DNA from: Planctomycetota bacterium
Lineage (GTDB): Bacteria > Planctomycetota > UBA1135 > GCA-002686595
Direction: 5' to 3'
DNA: 43,418 nucleotides
NCBI GenBank assembly: GCA_016872715.1
Contig: VGZD01000019.1
Location: 1 to 43,418 of the forward strand
The position numbers and the translations under genes were made by a program. Under the pieces are notes generated by a model. It was not told the origin of the DNA. It saw only the letters and a list, made by a program, of their open reading frames with translations, and ran no database searches. This document shows positions 23,951-32,545 of the stretch, piece by piece. Numbering within the stretch: the first letter of the stretch is position 1; the number at the start of each line of letters is the position of its first letter.

Positions 23951-26173
23951 CTACTGGCACAGGCCCAAGCGCACGGCGTCGGACAGGCTCGTCTGGAACG
24001 GATCCGCTGGATCGCGGCTCCAGAATTGGCCGTGGACCGTGTCGCCGACGGCGAAGCGCGTGGGGTTCGCGCGCATCTCCGCGTTGAAGTCGAGTCCGAA
24101 CGAACCGCTGCAGTCGTTGCCGCTCGCCGCGCCACCGGAGTTCAGGATCGCGCTGCGCTGGCGCGGTGGCGCGATGCACATCGTGCCGCCTTGGAACGGC
24201 TGCGCGATCGCGCCGGAGAGGCTGTAGAAGAACAGGCCAGACTTCTGGTTGAGGACGCTGGTCGCGCCGATTTGGAAGCCCGTGCCCGCGACGGTGCTCG
24301 GCGTGCCGCTCGTGAAGATCGAAGGCACGCAGCCGAGGCTGTTGGTCTTCGCCGTGCAGTAGTTCGAGAGCGAGCAGCTCGTGAGCGAGAGCGTGCGCGG
24401 CGCGCTGACCAGCGTGTTGCCGGCCGCATCCCTGAAGGCGAGCTCGTACACGAGCGCCTTGCCCGTCCCGCCCGAGGTGTCCGCGAACACGAAGCGATAC
24501 AACTGGCCGCCGGAGTGTTGGCCCGCGACGGTGGTCGCGCCGCCGGTCACGGTGATCGTGCCGCTGAAGCCCGAGGGCTGCACCGTGTACGCGTACGTGC
24601 CGCTCGCCACGAGCGCGACGTCGGCCATGCCCGCGCCCGGCACCGAGACGGTGTGGTCGTAGGGCGCGTTGGTGAAGCGCACGGTCTGAGCGCCCGACAT
24701 CGCCGTCATGCGCACGATTCCGCCCGAGGGAATGGTCACCGCCGCGTTCGAGAGCCCGCTCGAGGTGATGAGCACGCTCTCGACCGCCGTCTGCGTGCGC
24801 ACGACGTAGCGCGCGCTCGCCGAGACCCAGTTGAGGCCGTTGTCGAACACCTGATCGCGCACCTTCGCGCGCATCTTCCACGGGCCCGCAGCGGACATCG
24901 TCGCGGGCTCCTGCGTGCCCACGAGCAAGGGCTTGCGCGTGTCGACCGGCCCCGTGTTGCGGTAGACCTTGTTGGCCCACTGCGCGCTGTTGCTCTCGCC
25001 CTGCGCCGTGACGATGTCGTAGCGCCCGTCGTTGTCGAGGTCCGCGACCGTCGCGTCGAGCGTCGGATCGCTCACGGCGGTGATGATCGCCGCGCCCGCG
25101 TTGGTGAAGTTGGCGCTGCCGCCGTTCGTCCAGAGCGTCTCGCGCGTATTCGAGAGCGAGCCGACGATCACGTCGTAGTCGCCGTCGATGTCCCAGTCGA
25201 ACAGGCAGATCTCGTTGTCGTCGTTGCTGTCGGCGAGCGAGGTGAGCGCGGTGAACCCGAACGTGCCCGTGGGAGCGAGGTTGTTCTTGATCGCACCCTC
25301 GGCGAACGACGACGAGCTCACGAGGAACAGGTCGATGTCGCTGTCGCCGTCGAGGTCGCCGACCTCGCCGGCGTAGGTGGACGCAGAGTTCGACGGGATC
25401 GCGCCGGTCGTCGTCGCGAAGGTGCCCGCACCGTTGTTGAGCAGCACGTAGTGGTTCGTGCCGCCGTTCGCCGCGCGCGTGAAGCCGATGAAGTCGATGT
25501 CCCAGTCGTTGTCGATGTCGGCGAAGTGCGTCTCCATTTGCGCCGTCTTCGTCGGCGCAGCCGCCATGGCCGCGGCGGTGTACGTGAACACTCCCGTGCC
25601 GTCGTTGAAGTACGCGCGCGGTCGGCGTGCCGCCGTGCCCAGATAGGCATCGTTGAGCACGAGATCGAGATCGCCGTCGTCGTCGATGTCGGCGAACTGG
25701 CCGCCGCCGGAGCTCACGGCCGTCGTGAAACCGCGCGTCGCGCTCTCCATCGCGAAGAAGCCCGGATTGGAGGCGCCGCGGTTGATGTAGAGGAACGGAA
25801 CGTCGGTGTCCCACGCGTTGCACACGAGCGCATCGACCCAGCCATCGCCGTTGACATCGCCGGTGATCACGGCCTTGGCGTTGGAGACGCGCGTTCCCAG
25901 CCGTGCGACGCTCTCGTCGGTGAACGACAGCGTGCCGCTCGGCACGAATTGGTTGACGAGCAGCACGTTCTGGCGCTTGGCCCCGGCCGCGTTGAAACCC
26001 TCGCCATCCGCGAAGAACAGGTCGAGGTCGCCGTCGCGATCGACATCGGCCGCCTCGACCCCTTCGGTCCAGCGCGGCGTGCCCGGCAGCAGGCCGACCA
26101 GATGCTGGAATTGCTGGGCCGCGGCGAGCGAGGGAGCGAGCGCGAGCAGGGCCAGCGCGTGGGGGAGGTGCAT
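23951..26173 (-). CDS. Secreted FG-GAP/VCBS beta-propeller with C-terminal WxRDP module
   Basis: 740 residues from ATG 26173, which gives the signal peptide MHLPHALALLALAPSLAAAQ. Seven DxDxDGxxD-type calcium loops follow about every 50 residues (VDRDGDLD, VNGDGWVD, IDDDGDLD, IDNDWDID, LDGDSDID, DIDGDYD, LDNDGRYD), consistent with a seven-bladed FG-GAP propeller to about residue 400. A region of beta-sandwich-like repeats follows. The end, from YCTAKTNSLGC to GQFWSRDPADP...LSDAVRL, is homologous to the end of the secreted protein at 3477-4430. The protein is probably extracellular or cell-surface, binding glycans or proteins. It may be transcribed with the 88-residue and GT39-like genes downstream. 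Confidence 0.88.
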   Translation of the reverse strand: MHLPHALALLALAPSLAAAQQFQHLVGLLPGTPRWTEGVEAADVDRDGDLDLFFADGEGFNAAGAKRQNVLLVNQFVPSGTLSFTDESVARLGTRVSNAKAVITGDVNGDGWVDALVCNAWDTDVPFLYINRGASNPGFFAMESATRGFTTAVSSGGGQFADIDDDGDLDLVLNDAYLGTAARRPRAYFNDGTGVFTYTAAAMAAAPTKTAQMETHFADIDNDWDIDFIGFTRAANGGTNHYVLLNNGAGTFATTTGAIPSNSASTYAGEVGDLDGDSDIDLFLVSSSSFAEGAIKNNLAPTGTFGFTALTSLADSNDDNEICLFDWDIDGDYDVIVGSLSNTRETLWTNGGSANFTNAGAAIITAVSDPTLDATVADLDNDGRYDIVTAQGESNSAQWANKVYRNTGPVDTRKPLLVGTQEPATMSAAGPWKMRAKVRDQVFDNGLNWVSASARYVVRTQTAVESVLITSSGLSNAAVTIPSGGIVRMTAMSGAQTVRFTNAPYDHTVSVPGAGMADVALVASGTYAYTVQPSGFSGTITVTGGATTVAGQHSGGQLYRFVFADTSGGTGKALVYELAFRDAAGNTLVSAPRTLSLTSCSLSNYCTAKTNSLGCVPSIFTSGTPSTVAGTGFQIGATSVLNQKSGLFFYSLSGAIAQPFQGGTMCIAPPRQRSAILNSGGAASGNDCSGSFGLDFNAEMRANPTRFAVGDTVHGQFWSRDPADPFQTSLSDAVRLGLCQ

Positions 26174-26299
26174 CGGCGAGAGCCTTCCTGACAGCCAACG
26201 GGGCCCGCGCGCGGCCGAATGCCGCACTCAGGCCACGCTTGGGCGCGCGCAGCCGAGGCCGGGCGCGCCGAATTCGAGGCTACCACCGAGCGCCGAGGT

Positions 26300-28123
26300 C
26301 TAGGGGAGGAAAGTGACCTTGATGGCGCTGGTGACGTTGGCGCTCGCGCCGCAGGGGCCGGTCGGGTCGCGGTACCAAGTCTGGAAGAACAGCGTGTCGC
26401 CGGGGGAAATCGCGCCGGAGGCGCCGAAGCGCGCGAGCGAGAGCGCCCCGATGCCCGGGCCGAGCGCGAAGCTGCCGGTGGCGAGGGAGTTCTTCGTGGC
26501 ATGGCGCAGCACGGGCAGGTTGATGCAGCGCAGTCCGTCGTAGAAGGTCGTCGGCGGACGCGACGAGCGGCCCATGAAGACCATGCCTTGCACGTTGAGC
26601 GGCAGCTGTGACGCCGTCAGCACGAGGTCGTCGAGAGCGAGGCTCACCGAGCCGCCGGTTTGGATGTTCGAGAGCAGGCGACCGCCGACGCCGGTCGAGT
26701 TGGCGCAGCCCGCGTTCGCGTCCAAGTTGGTGCAGGTCGGCTTGGAGCCGAGCGGGCACGGGCAGTACTCGACGACCTTGTCCTCGCACTCGTCGGGAAT
26801 GCCGTTGAAGTTCGTGTCCTGCGAAGCGCCTGTGGCGATGTCGAACGAGTCGTCGATGCCGTTCTCGTTGCAGTCCCTCGAGAGCTCCTCTTCGAAGTCG
26901 ACCGCGTCGAGGTCGTCGCCGTCCTTGCTCGCGTCGCCGCGCTCCGTGCGCAGGCCGAGCGCCTCGGCGGAGATGAAGATCGCGGGGTTTTGGTTCAGGC
27001 CACCGGCGATCGGCGGCAACAGCAGGTCGCCCGGCTGGATCGGCGCGCCGAACAGGCTGTCGGGTTGGTTGATGATGGCCGAACCGCGCCGCACCGAGAA
27101 CACCAGCATGTCCGTCGACCCGTTGACCCAGTCGTAGGGCGCGGACGAGCGTTGGTAGATGCCGTCGCCGTTCTCCGCGAGCACGAGCGCATCGAGGTCG
27201 TCGGTGCCGACGCCGAGGCGATCGAGGCCCAGCTGCGAGGCCGTCGCGAAGTGCACGACCGCGGGCGTGCCGACCGTGCGCTTGAGCACGTCCGCGCTCG
27301 AAAAGTTGTTGGCCGCGGCCGAGCCGGAGTTCGCGACCTGATTGAGGCGGTCGAGGAACGTCGCGTCGAGTGAGAAGTACACGCGCGGCGCGATCGCGAG
27401 ATCGGTGCCGATTTCGAGCGCGTCGAGGTTGTCGCCGGCGTAGGGGAACGGCGCGCTGGTGTTGCGTGGCTCGAGCAGGCCGAGGCCCGGGCCGTAGAAC
27501 GCGTTGGCGCTCGGCAGGCCGTTGCCGTCGAAGACGAGCGTGTTGTTGCGCGGCGTGAAGTTCGGCCCCAGCGGCGGGCTCGGCAAGTTCATGTCGCCGT
27601 ACACGTCGGCGCACGCGTCGAACACGCCCGGCCCCAGCGGCGGCACGGTCGGGTTGCCCTGGTTGCGCACGCTCGCGTGCGGCGGATTCAGCGGCGTAGC
27701 GGGATGGCCGGACGCCCACTCGTCGACGGAAAACAGGACCCGCGGGCGGTGCGCCTGATTGGGCCGGAACAGTCCGTCGTCGCCGCCGGAGAGCGCGTCG
27801 ACGTCGATCTGGCACGCGGTGCCGCCGACGTGCCCGACGCAGTTCGAGTAGCCCTGCAGGGAGAGCAAGTCGCCGGTGAGCACGATGCGCGGCGCGAGCT
27901 GGGTGCCAGCGGAGTTCGGGCCGGGCTGGAGCACGTCCGCTTCCGTGATCAAGCGGGGCGCGATCGAGGAGTCGGGGCGCGAGACGCTCTGGCTCTTCCA
28001 GTCGATCGAGAACTGCACCTGCGCCGAGGCCGCACAGGTGAGCATCGACGCGGCGGCCATGCGCAGGGCTACGCGGCGCAGGCGCGCGGGCTCTGCGCGA
28101 GGGAGGAGGTCGGAGTGGCTCAT
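26300..28123 (-). CDS. Secreted calcium-loop protein with C-terminal WYRDP module (intact paralog)
   Basis: 607 residues from ATG 28123; ATG at codon 22 would give a shorter signal peptide ending TCAASAQ. It opens with FSIDWKSQSVSRPDS, shared with the broken paralog at 30250-32048. Recurrent GDNLDALE, DDLDALV and DDLDAVD segments and LFSVRRGSA-type repeats alternate through the middle. Around 430-460 CNENGIDDSFD and NFNGIPDECE form a pair of dockerin/EF-like calcium loops common in planctomycete secreted proteins. The last 155 residues (GCANSTGVGG, DDLVLTASQLP, FQTWYRDPTGPCG...VTSAIKVTFLP) form a C-terminal module distinct from, but ending like, that of the FG-GAP protein. Likely exported; function unknown. 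No terminator with a T-run follows. Confidence 0.82.
   Translation of the reverse strand: MSHSDLLPRAEPARLRRVALRMAAASMLTCAASAQVQFSIDWKSQSVSRPDSSIAPRLITEADVLQPGPNSAGTQLAPRIVLTGDLLSLQGYSNCVGHVGGTACQIDVDALSGGDDGLFRPNQAHRPRVLFSVDEWASGHPATPLNPPHASVRNQGNPTVPPLGPGVFDACADVYGDMNLPSPPLGPNFTPRNNTLVFDGNGLPSANAFYGPGLGLLEPRNTSAPFPYAGDNLDALEIGTDLAIAPRVYFSLDATFLDRLNQVANSGSAAANNFSSADVLKRTVGTPAVVHFATASQLGLDRLGVGTDDLDALVLAENGDGIYQRSSAPYDWVNGSTDMLVFSVRRGSAIINQPDSLFGAPIQPGDLLLPPIAGGLNQNPAIFISAEALGLRTERGDASKDGDDLDAVDFEEELSRDCNENGIDDSFDIATGASQDTNFNGIPDECEDKVVEYCPCPLGSKPTCTNLDANAGCANSTGVGGRLLSNIQTGGSVSLALDDLVLTASQLPLNVQGMVFMGRSSRPPTTFYDGLRCINLPVLRHATKNSLATGSFALGPGIGALSLARFGASGAISPGDTLFFQTWYRDPTGPCGASANVTSAIKVTFLP
26347..26387. 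repeat. 41-bp identical repeat, copy A
   Basis: Identical to 30297-30337, including synonymous positions. Both copies encode the FQTWYRDPTGPCG stretch in the C-terminal module of the two secreted paralogs. Flanks diverge at once on both sides. Confidence 0.85.
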
Positions 28124-28305
28124 GGCGTCGACTTTCGCTGGTGGCGTGTGCGGGGGAAGGCAGCGCGGGGTGCCGCGCGCGAGGTCCCCGCGGGACGACC
28201 CGGCGCTGCTTCCAGCCTACCGGATCCCATTCAGGCTGCCGGGAACGCGGCAAATCCCAGCACTTTCAAGTGAGCGCGGCCCCTTGGCGCTGGACAGCCA
28301 AGACG

Positions 28306-28343
28306 AAAAAAGTGGCGCGCGGGTTCGGCGCGGGGCGCGAGCC
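28306..28343 (-). terminator. Intrinsic terminator after the double FGE-like gene
   Basis: On the minus strand an 8-bp stem with one mismatch (arms at 28336-28343 and 28314-28321), a 14-base loop and, after two bases, six Ts (28306-28311). It begins 26 bases after the stop of the gene at 28370. The only convincing T-tailed terminator in the window. Confidence 0.65.
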
Positions 28344-28369
28344 GTCTCGGGAGGCGAGGGAAACCGCGC

Positions 28370-30103
28370 TCAGGGCGTCAGGGCGACCCGCAGGCCGAAG
28401 GCGCCGGCGCGGTTGTTCGGGCGCACCGCCACGCGCACGGAGCTGCGGCAGTGGGTGTCCACGAAGTACCACGAGCCGCCCCGCAGCACGCGCATGTGGC
28501 CGCGCTCGGGACCCGCCGGGTCGTTCACGCCGGTGGTGTGCCGCAGGTACTCGATCTCGGCGTACCAGTCCTCGCACCACTCCCACACGTTGCCGAGCAT
28601 GTCGTGGAAGCCGAGCGCGTTGGCGCGCCGCGTGCCGATGGGGTGCGTGCTCCCTTCGGCGTTGCCCTCGTGCCACGCCACTTCGTCGATCGGTCCGTGA
28701 TGCGGATCGCCGCTGCCGGCGCGCGCCGCGTACTCCCACTCGGCCTCGGTCGGCAACCGCAGTCCGGCTCCTGCGCGCGCGAGGAATCCCTCGGGGCCGC
28801 GCGCGTCGAGCCAACTGATGCGCTCGACCGGGTGCTCGGCGTTGGCGCATCGAGCCGGATTCACGTTCATGACGCGCTCCCACTGCGCTTGCGTGACCTC
28901 GTGGCGCCCGAGGTAGAAGGGCTGGGTCAGGCGCACGCGGTGCGCCGGTTTCTCGTCGTTGGCGGCGTCGTCGTCGCCTTGGGAGGCGCCGCGGCGATAG
29001 TCGCCGGGGGGCACGAGCAGCAACTCGACCCCCGAGGCGTCGTGGCGCACGCGCCACGGCCAGCCGCTCTCGACGATGCGCTTGCGCCAACGCGGATCCT
29101 GCACCACGAGCGGATCGGGCGCGACCTCGAGCACTGAGGCCCACGGCAGACGCGGATCCTCGACGCGCGCGGGCTCCGCTTTCGGCGCGGGAACGCGCGG
29201 CTCGCTCGCGCTGGGAATCGACAGTCCTCCCGGATGCACGGCATCGAAATCCGCCGCCACGCGCACGCCGTTGTGGCTCGCGCGCAGGCCCTCCCATTCG
29301 GGCAGGCGATTGGAGACGCGACAGCCCTCGCTTTCCTGAGCCCACGAGCCGCCGCGCAGGGTGCGCTGGGACTTCGAGCGCGTGCCGCTGTGTCCCGGGT
29401 CCGACTCGTAGGCGTCCTCGCACCATTCCGAGACGTTGCCGAGCATGTCGGCGAGCCCGAACGCGTTGAGTTGCTTCTGGCCGACGCCGTGCGTGCGAGA
29501 GGCGGAGTTGTCGGCATGCCACGCGATCGAATCGAGCGGGCCGTGGCGCGGGCTGGGATTGCCGCCGCGCGCCGCGTACTCCCACTCGGCTTCGCTCGGC
29601 AGTCGCAGGCCGCCGCCCGCGCGCGCGAGGAAGCCGCGCTGGCCGCGCAGATCGGTCCAACTGACGCCTTCGACCGGCAGGTTTTCCTCACCGCGCATCG
29701 AGCTCGGGTTCGTGTGTTCGACGCGCACCCACTGGCCCTGGGTGAGTTCGCAGCGCCCGAGGTAGAAGCCACGTGGGAACGTCACCGCGCGCGCCGGTCG
29801 CTCGTCGTCTTGGGCGGCGCGGTCGCCGGGCGAGACTCCGCGCTCGAAGCTGCCGGGCGGGATGAGCACCAGCTCGGCACCCGTGCGGCGGTGGCGGACC
29901 TTCCACGGCCGCCCGCACTCCGCGATGGCGCGCCGCAGGCTCGGGTCGGGGACGAACCGCGGATCGGGGGCGAACTCGACCACCTCGTAGGGGTCGATGT
30001 CGAGCGAGATGGTGGCGGCCGCGCGCTCGCCGCTCGCGGCGCAGCTTGCGGCCCATAGGCAAATCGACAGCGCGAGCACGTGGGGGCTGGGGAGTTGGCG
30101 CAT
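28370..30103 (-). CDS. Tandem double formylglycine-generating-enzyme-like (SUMF1) lipoprotein
   Basis: 577 residues. The N-terminus ends a hydrophobic stretch at AASC (C21), a weak lipobox. Two complete FGE-sulfatase domains follow, residues about 67-282 and 347-577. Each is preceded by a similar APDPxxVxDPxxR linker, so the whole unit was duplicated. Each repeat shows the IPPG/VPPG opening, GRxELTQGQW or GRHEVTQAQW, the RLPxEAEWEYAAR core and the DMLGNVxEWCED and LRGGSW blocks. In true formylglycine-generating enzymes two active-site cysteines lie shortly after GGS. Here only the position of the second is Cys in each repeat (C261, C552), while the first is replaced. Conversion of sulfatase Cys to formylglycine is therefore unlikely; a structural or binding role is more probable. 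The intrinsic terminator at 28306-28343 follows. Confidence 0.88.
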   Translation of the reverse strand: MRQLPSPHVLALSICLWAASCAASGERAAATISLDIDPYEVVEFAPDPRFVPDPSLRRAIAECGRPWKVRHRRTGAELVLIPPGSFERGVSPGDRAAQDDERPARAVTFPRGFYLGRCELTQGQWVRVEHTNPSSMRGEENLPVEGVSWTDLRGQRGFLARAGGGLRLPSEAEWEYAARGGNPSPRHGPLDSIAWHADNSASRTHGVGQKQLNAFGLADMLGNVSEWCEDAYESDPGHSGTRSKSQRTLRGGSWAQESEGCRVSNRLPEWEGLRASHNGVRVAADFDAVHPGGLSIPSASEPRVPAPKAEPARVEDPRLPWASVLEVAPDPLVVQDPRWRKRIVESGWPWRVRHDASGVELLLVPPGDYRRGASQGDDDAANDEKPAHRVRLTQPFYLGRHEVTQAQWERVMNVNPARCANAEHPVERISWLDARGPEGFLARAGAGLRLPTEAEWEYAARAGSGDPHHGPIDEVAWHEGNAEGSTHPIGTRRANALGFHDMLGNVWEWCEDWYAEIEYLRHTTGVNDPAGPERGHMRVLRGGSWYFVDTHCRSSVRVAVRPNNRAGAFGLRVALTP

Positions 30104-30144
30104 CGGGCTCCTATCGACCGTCCCGCGGCCGAGATCCGAAGCCG

Positions 30145-30169
30145 GAATCGTCCAAAATATGGACGGTTC
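30145..30169. promoter_or_regulatory. AT-centred dyad upstream of the FGE-like gene
   Basis: Inverted repeat with 10-base arms (one T-G pair) around a 5-base centre; on the minus strand the core reads CGTCCATATTTTGGACG. It sits 41 bases before ATG 30103 in an otherwise GC-rich gap. It could be an operator overlapping a TATTTT -10 element, or a hairpin in the leader. Confidence 0.4.
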
Positions 30170-30191
30170 GGTCCCCGCCCGAGGCCCCGAC

Positions 30192-30229
30192 GCGAGCGGG
30201 ACCCCCGTGCTGGCACGGAGGTCCCGCTC
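30192..30229 (-). terminator. Strong hairpin after the broken secreted paralog, no T-run
   Basis: An 11-bp perfect stem (CGAGCGGGACC at 30192-30202 with its complement at 30219-30229), one mismatch, five more pairs and a tetraloop (30209-30212). It begins 20 bases after the stop at 30250 on the transcribed strand. Lack of a T-run leaves open termination, RNA stabilisation, or both. Confidence 0.5.
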
Positions 30230-30296
30230 GAACGGCGCCGGAGCTCGTTTCAGGGCACGAAGCTCGCCCGCACGGCGTTGGTGAGGTTCGAACCGC

Positions 30297-30337
30297 CGCC
30301 GCAGGGGCCGGTCGGGTCGCGGTACCAAGTCTGGAAG
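30297..30337. repeat. 41-bp identical repeat, copy B
   Basis: Partner of 26347-26387, in the equivalent codons of the broken paralog. Perfect identity over 41 bases contrasts with strong divergence of the flanking DNA. Confidence 0.85.
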
Positions 30338-31349
30338 CCGAACGTGGCGCCCGGAACGATCCAGTTCACGGCCGGGAAGCTCGCCACGGTCAGGGCGGCG
30401 AGGCCGGGTCCGTAGGTGGCGCTGCCGGTCGCCCCCGAGCCCTGCGGGGCGAAGCGTGAGATCGGACCCGCGAGGCAGCGCCGTCCGTCGGCGAATGGGG
30501 CGGGGGGCAAGAACGTGCCGCTCATCATCAGGAGCAACTGCTTGTTGGTCGGCAATTGCGAGACGGCGAGCACGAGGTCGTCGGCCGCGACGCTCGTCGA
30601 GCCGCTCGGGTTGAGCGCGGCGCCAACGCCGGTCGAGTTGCGGCAGCCGGCGCTCGCGTCGTGGTTGCCGCACGGGCCCATGGGCGCTGGGCAGAAGCAG
30701 AACTTGCCGTAGAGCAAGGGCGGGTTGCAGAGGTCGGGGATGCCGTCGTTGTTGAGGTCGGGCAAGCCACCGACGCGGATCTCCAGCGCGTCCTCGATGC
30801 CGTTGCCATTGCAATCGAAGAACGGCGAGGTCGGTAGCTCGAGCGCGTCGAGTTCGTCATTGCGGGCGAACATCCCCTGTCGAACGGTCGCGAGGCCGAG
30901 ATTCTCGGCGGCGATGAAGATGCCCGGCATCGGCGAGAGTCCGCCCGGCACCGGCGGCACGAGCACATCCCCTTCGCTGATCGGCAGGCCGAAGATGCTG
31001 TCGGGGCGACCGATGACCGCCGAGCCGCGGCGCACGGAGAAGAGCAGCAGGTCCTGACCGAGAATCCAGTCGTAGGGCGCGAGCGCGCGCTGCCAGAGGG
31101 GGACGTTGTTCTCGCAGATCACCAGCGCATCGAGGTCATCGGTGTTCGGGCCGAGCAGGTCGAGGCCGAGCTGGTTGGCTGGCGCGTAGAGCAGCGGCGG
31201 CATGTTCGGCATCGGCGTCACGAGCACGTCGCCGCCGACGAAGCCGTGGGCGAGGGCCGTATTGCTCCCCGGAATTCCGGTCCAAGGATCGATCAGCGCG
31301 CCGTCCAGCGAGAAGAACAGGCCCATCGAAGGCCAGTTCTGGGCCAAGG

Positions 31350-31377
31350 GTAGCCAGCTCGCGGTAGCCAGCTCGCG
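31350..31377. repeat. 14-bp perfect tandem duplication causing a frameshift
   Basis: GTAGCCAGCTCGCG occurs twice in direct succession (31350-31363, 31364-31377). The length is not a multiple of three, so the secreted-protein frame shifts here; one copy alone keeps it open. Confidence 0.95.
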
Positions 31378-32109
31378 AGGGCGTCGAGGTTGTCGCCGCT
31401 GGTCGGGAGCGCCGCGCCGGGGAAGGTCGGTTCGCGCAGGCCGACGCCGCGGTAGCGGAAGGCGCTTGCCCCTTGCAGGCCGTTGCCGTCGAGCACCGCG
31501 GTCGAGCCGGGCATCGGCGTGCCGAAGGGCGGCAGCGGGCCGGGGCCGAGCGCGAGGCTCACGAGCACGTCCGCCGCGCTCTCTCCGAGCGGCGCTTCGC
31601 TGGCGACGTTCGGCGCCAGAGGCACCATCATCCCGACGGCGTCGGAATCGACGGACAAGTACAGGTGGCGGATGGGTTGGTTGGGCTGGATCCAATCGGC
31701 TTTTCCCGTGCAGAGGGCGTCGACCTCGATGCCGCAGGGAGTGCCGCCCGCGTGACCGACGCACGCCGCGTGCCGTGCGAGTCCGAGGTGCATGGGTGCG
31801 GGCACGAAGGCCGGACCGGCCTTCACATGAACGGCGGGAGTCGGCGCGGGTCCGAACTGCGGGTAGGTGCTCGGAGCGGGCGCGAACAGCAGATCGCCTT
31901 CGGTGATCGGCTGAGCGAGCAACGAATCCGGCGATCCGACGCTCGGGCTCTTCCAGTCGATCGAGAAGAGCGGCTGGCGACTCTGCGCGGAGGCGCCGGC
32001 GGCGAGAGCCAGCGCGGCGAACGAGGTGAGGGGTAGCGGAGAGGGCATGGGGAGGTCCTTGGGTTTGGGGGGAGATGCGAGCGGGTGGCTCGCGCACACC
32101 CAAGGGACC

Positions 32110-32166
32110 GTTCCCGGCGCGATTGGACAGAGAATCCGCGCCTGAACGGAAAACCCGCGCTTGGAC
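32110..32166. repeat. Three 19-bp direct repeats upstream of the broken secreted paralog
   Basis: On the minus strand three adjoining 19-mers, GTCCAAGCGCGGGTTTTCC (32148-32166), GTTCAGGCGCGGATTCTCT (32129-32147) and GTCCAATCGCGCCGGGAAC (32110-32128), fit GTYCARnCGCG with a looser tail. They lie 62-118 bases before ATG 32048, so they suit a regulator array or -35-region binding sites. Confidence 0.5.
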
Positions 32167-32249
32167 AGACGACTCGAGCAGGAGCTGGCGTGAACGAATC
32201 GGGCCGCGAGGCCGCGCAAGAGCCGCGCTTCGCGCGAGCGCGGCGGCGC

Positions 32250-32471
32250 TCAGCGCCCGAACCGGCACTCGTCGGGCACGCCGTCTCCATCGAGGTCCGA
32301 CGACGTGCCGTTGGCGATGTCGATCGCGTCCTCGATGCCGTTCCCGTTGCAGTCGCGGCCGCCGGTCGCCGCCTGCGTGTGGGTCGGAGCGCACTCGCGG
32401 GCGGCCAGCGAGAAGGTCACGATCGCGCAGGCGATCCAAAGCGTCAGACGACGCGTGCGAAGTGCGTGCAT
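32250..32471 (-). CDS. 73-residue secreted calcium-loop protein
   Basis: ATG 32471 is preceded by AAGGAGCT at ideal spacing; an upstream in-frame ATG at 32492 lacks this. A signal peptide (to about residue 23, LWIACAIVTFSLAARE) is followed by a short linker and a single pair of calcium loops, CNGNGIEDAID and DLDGDGVPDECR. These loops also occur inside the two large secreted paralogs next door, so this is a free-standing dockerin-like unit. It could bind a cohesin-like partner or simply be a remnant of a longer secreted protein. It lies 74 bases after the kinase-WD40 gene on the same strand. Confidence 0.75.
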   Translation of the reverse strand: MHALRTRRLTLWIACAIVTFSLAARECAPTHTQAATGGRDCNGNGIEDAIDIANGTSSDLDGDGVPDECRFGR

Positions 32472-32545
32472 GGCGAGCTCCTTGCCGCACAAGTGCGCGC
32501 GCGGCGAGGCGCCGGACAGAAATTGGAGATTTCTTGCGCGCGGCC

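Larger units (their letters stand above)
30250..32048 (-). pseudogene. Secreted calcium-loop protein, frame broken by 14-bp tandem duplication
   Basis: The start ATG 32048 follows AAGGA and encodes the signal peptide MPSPLPLTSFAALALAAGASAQ. The first frame runs FSIDWKSPSVGSPDS to GDNLDALASWLP, then leaves frame at the duplication 31350-31377. The second frame continues ASWLPLAQNW, FFSLDGAL and on to FQTWYRDPTGPCG...LTNAVRASFVP. Removing one 14-base copy joins the parts exactly into 594 residues, colinear with the 607-residue paralog at 26300-28123 (LFSVRRGSA, CNGNGIEDALE and NNDGIPDLC calcium loops, C-terminal module). Either a recent inactivating or phase-variable slip, or a sequence/assembly error; both halves otherwise look under selection. 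As written, a translated product would stop at about residue 252. Confidence 0.85.

Noticed and set aside
31320-31400. Programmed frameshifting in the secreted paralog instead of a mutation.
   Set aside because: No slippery heptamer is visible, and an exact 14-bp duplication explains the shift completely.
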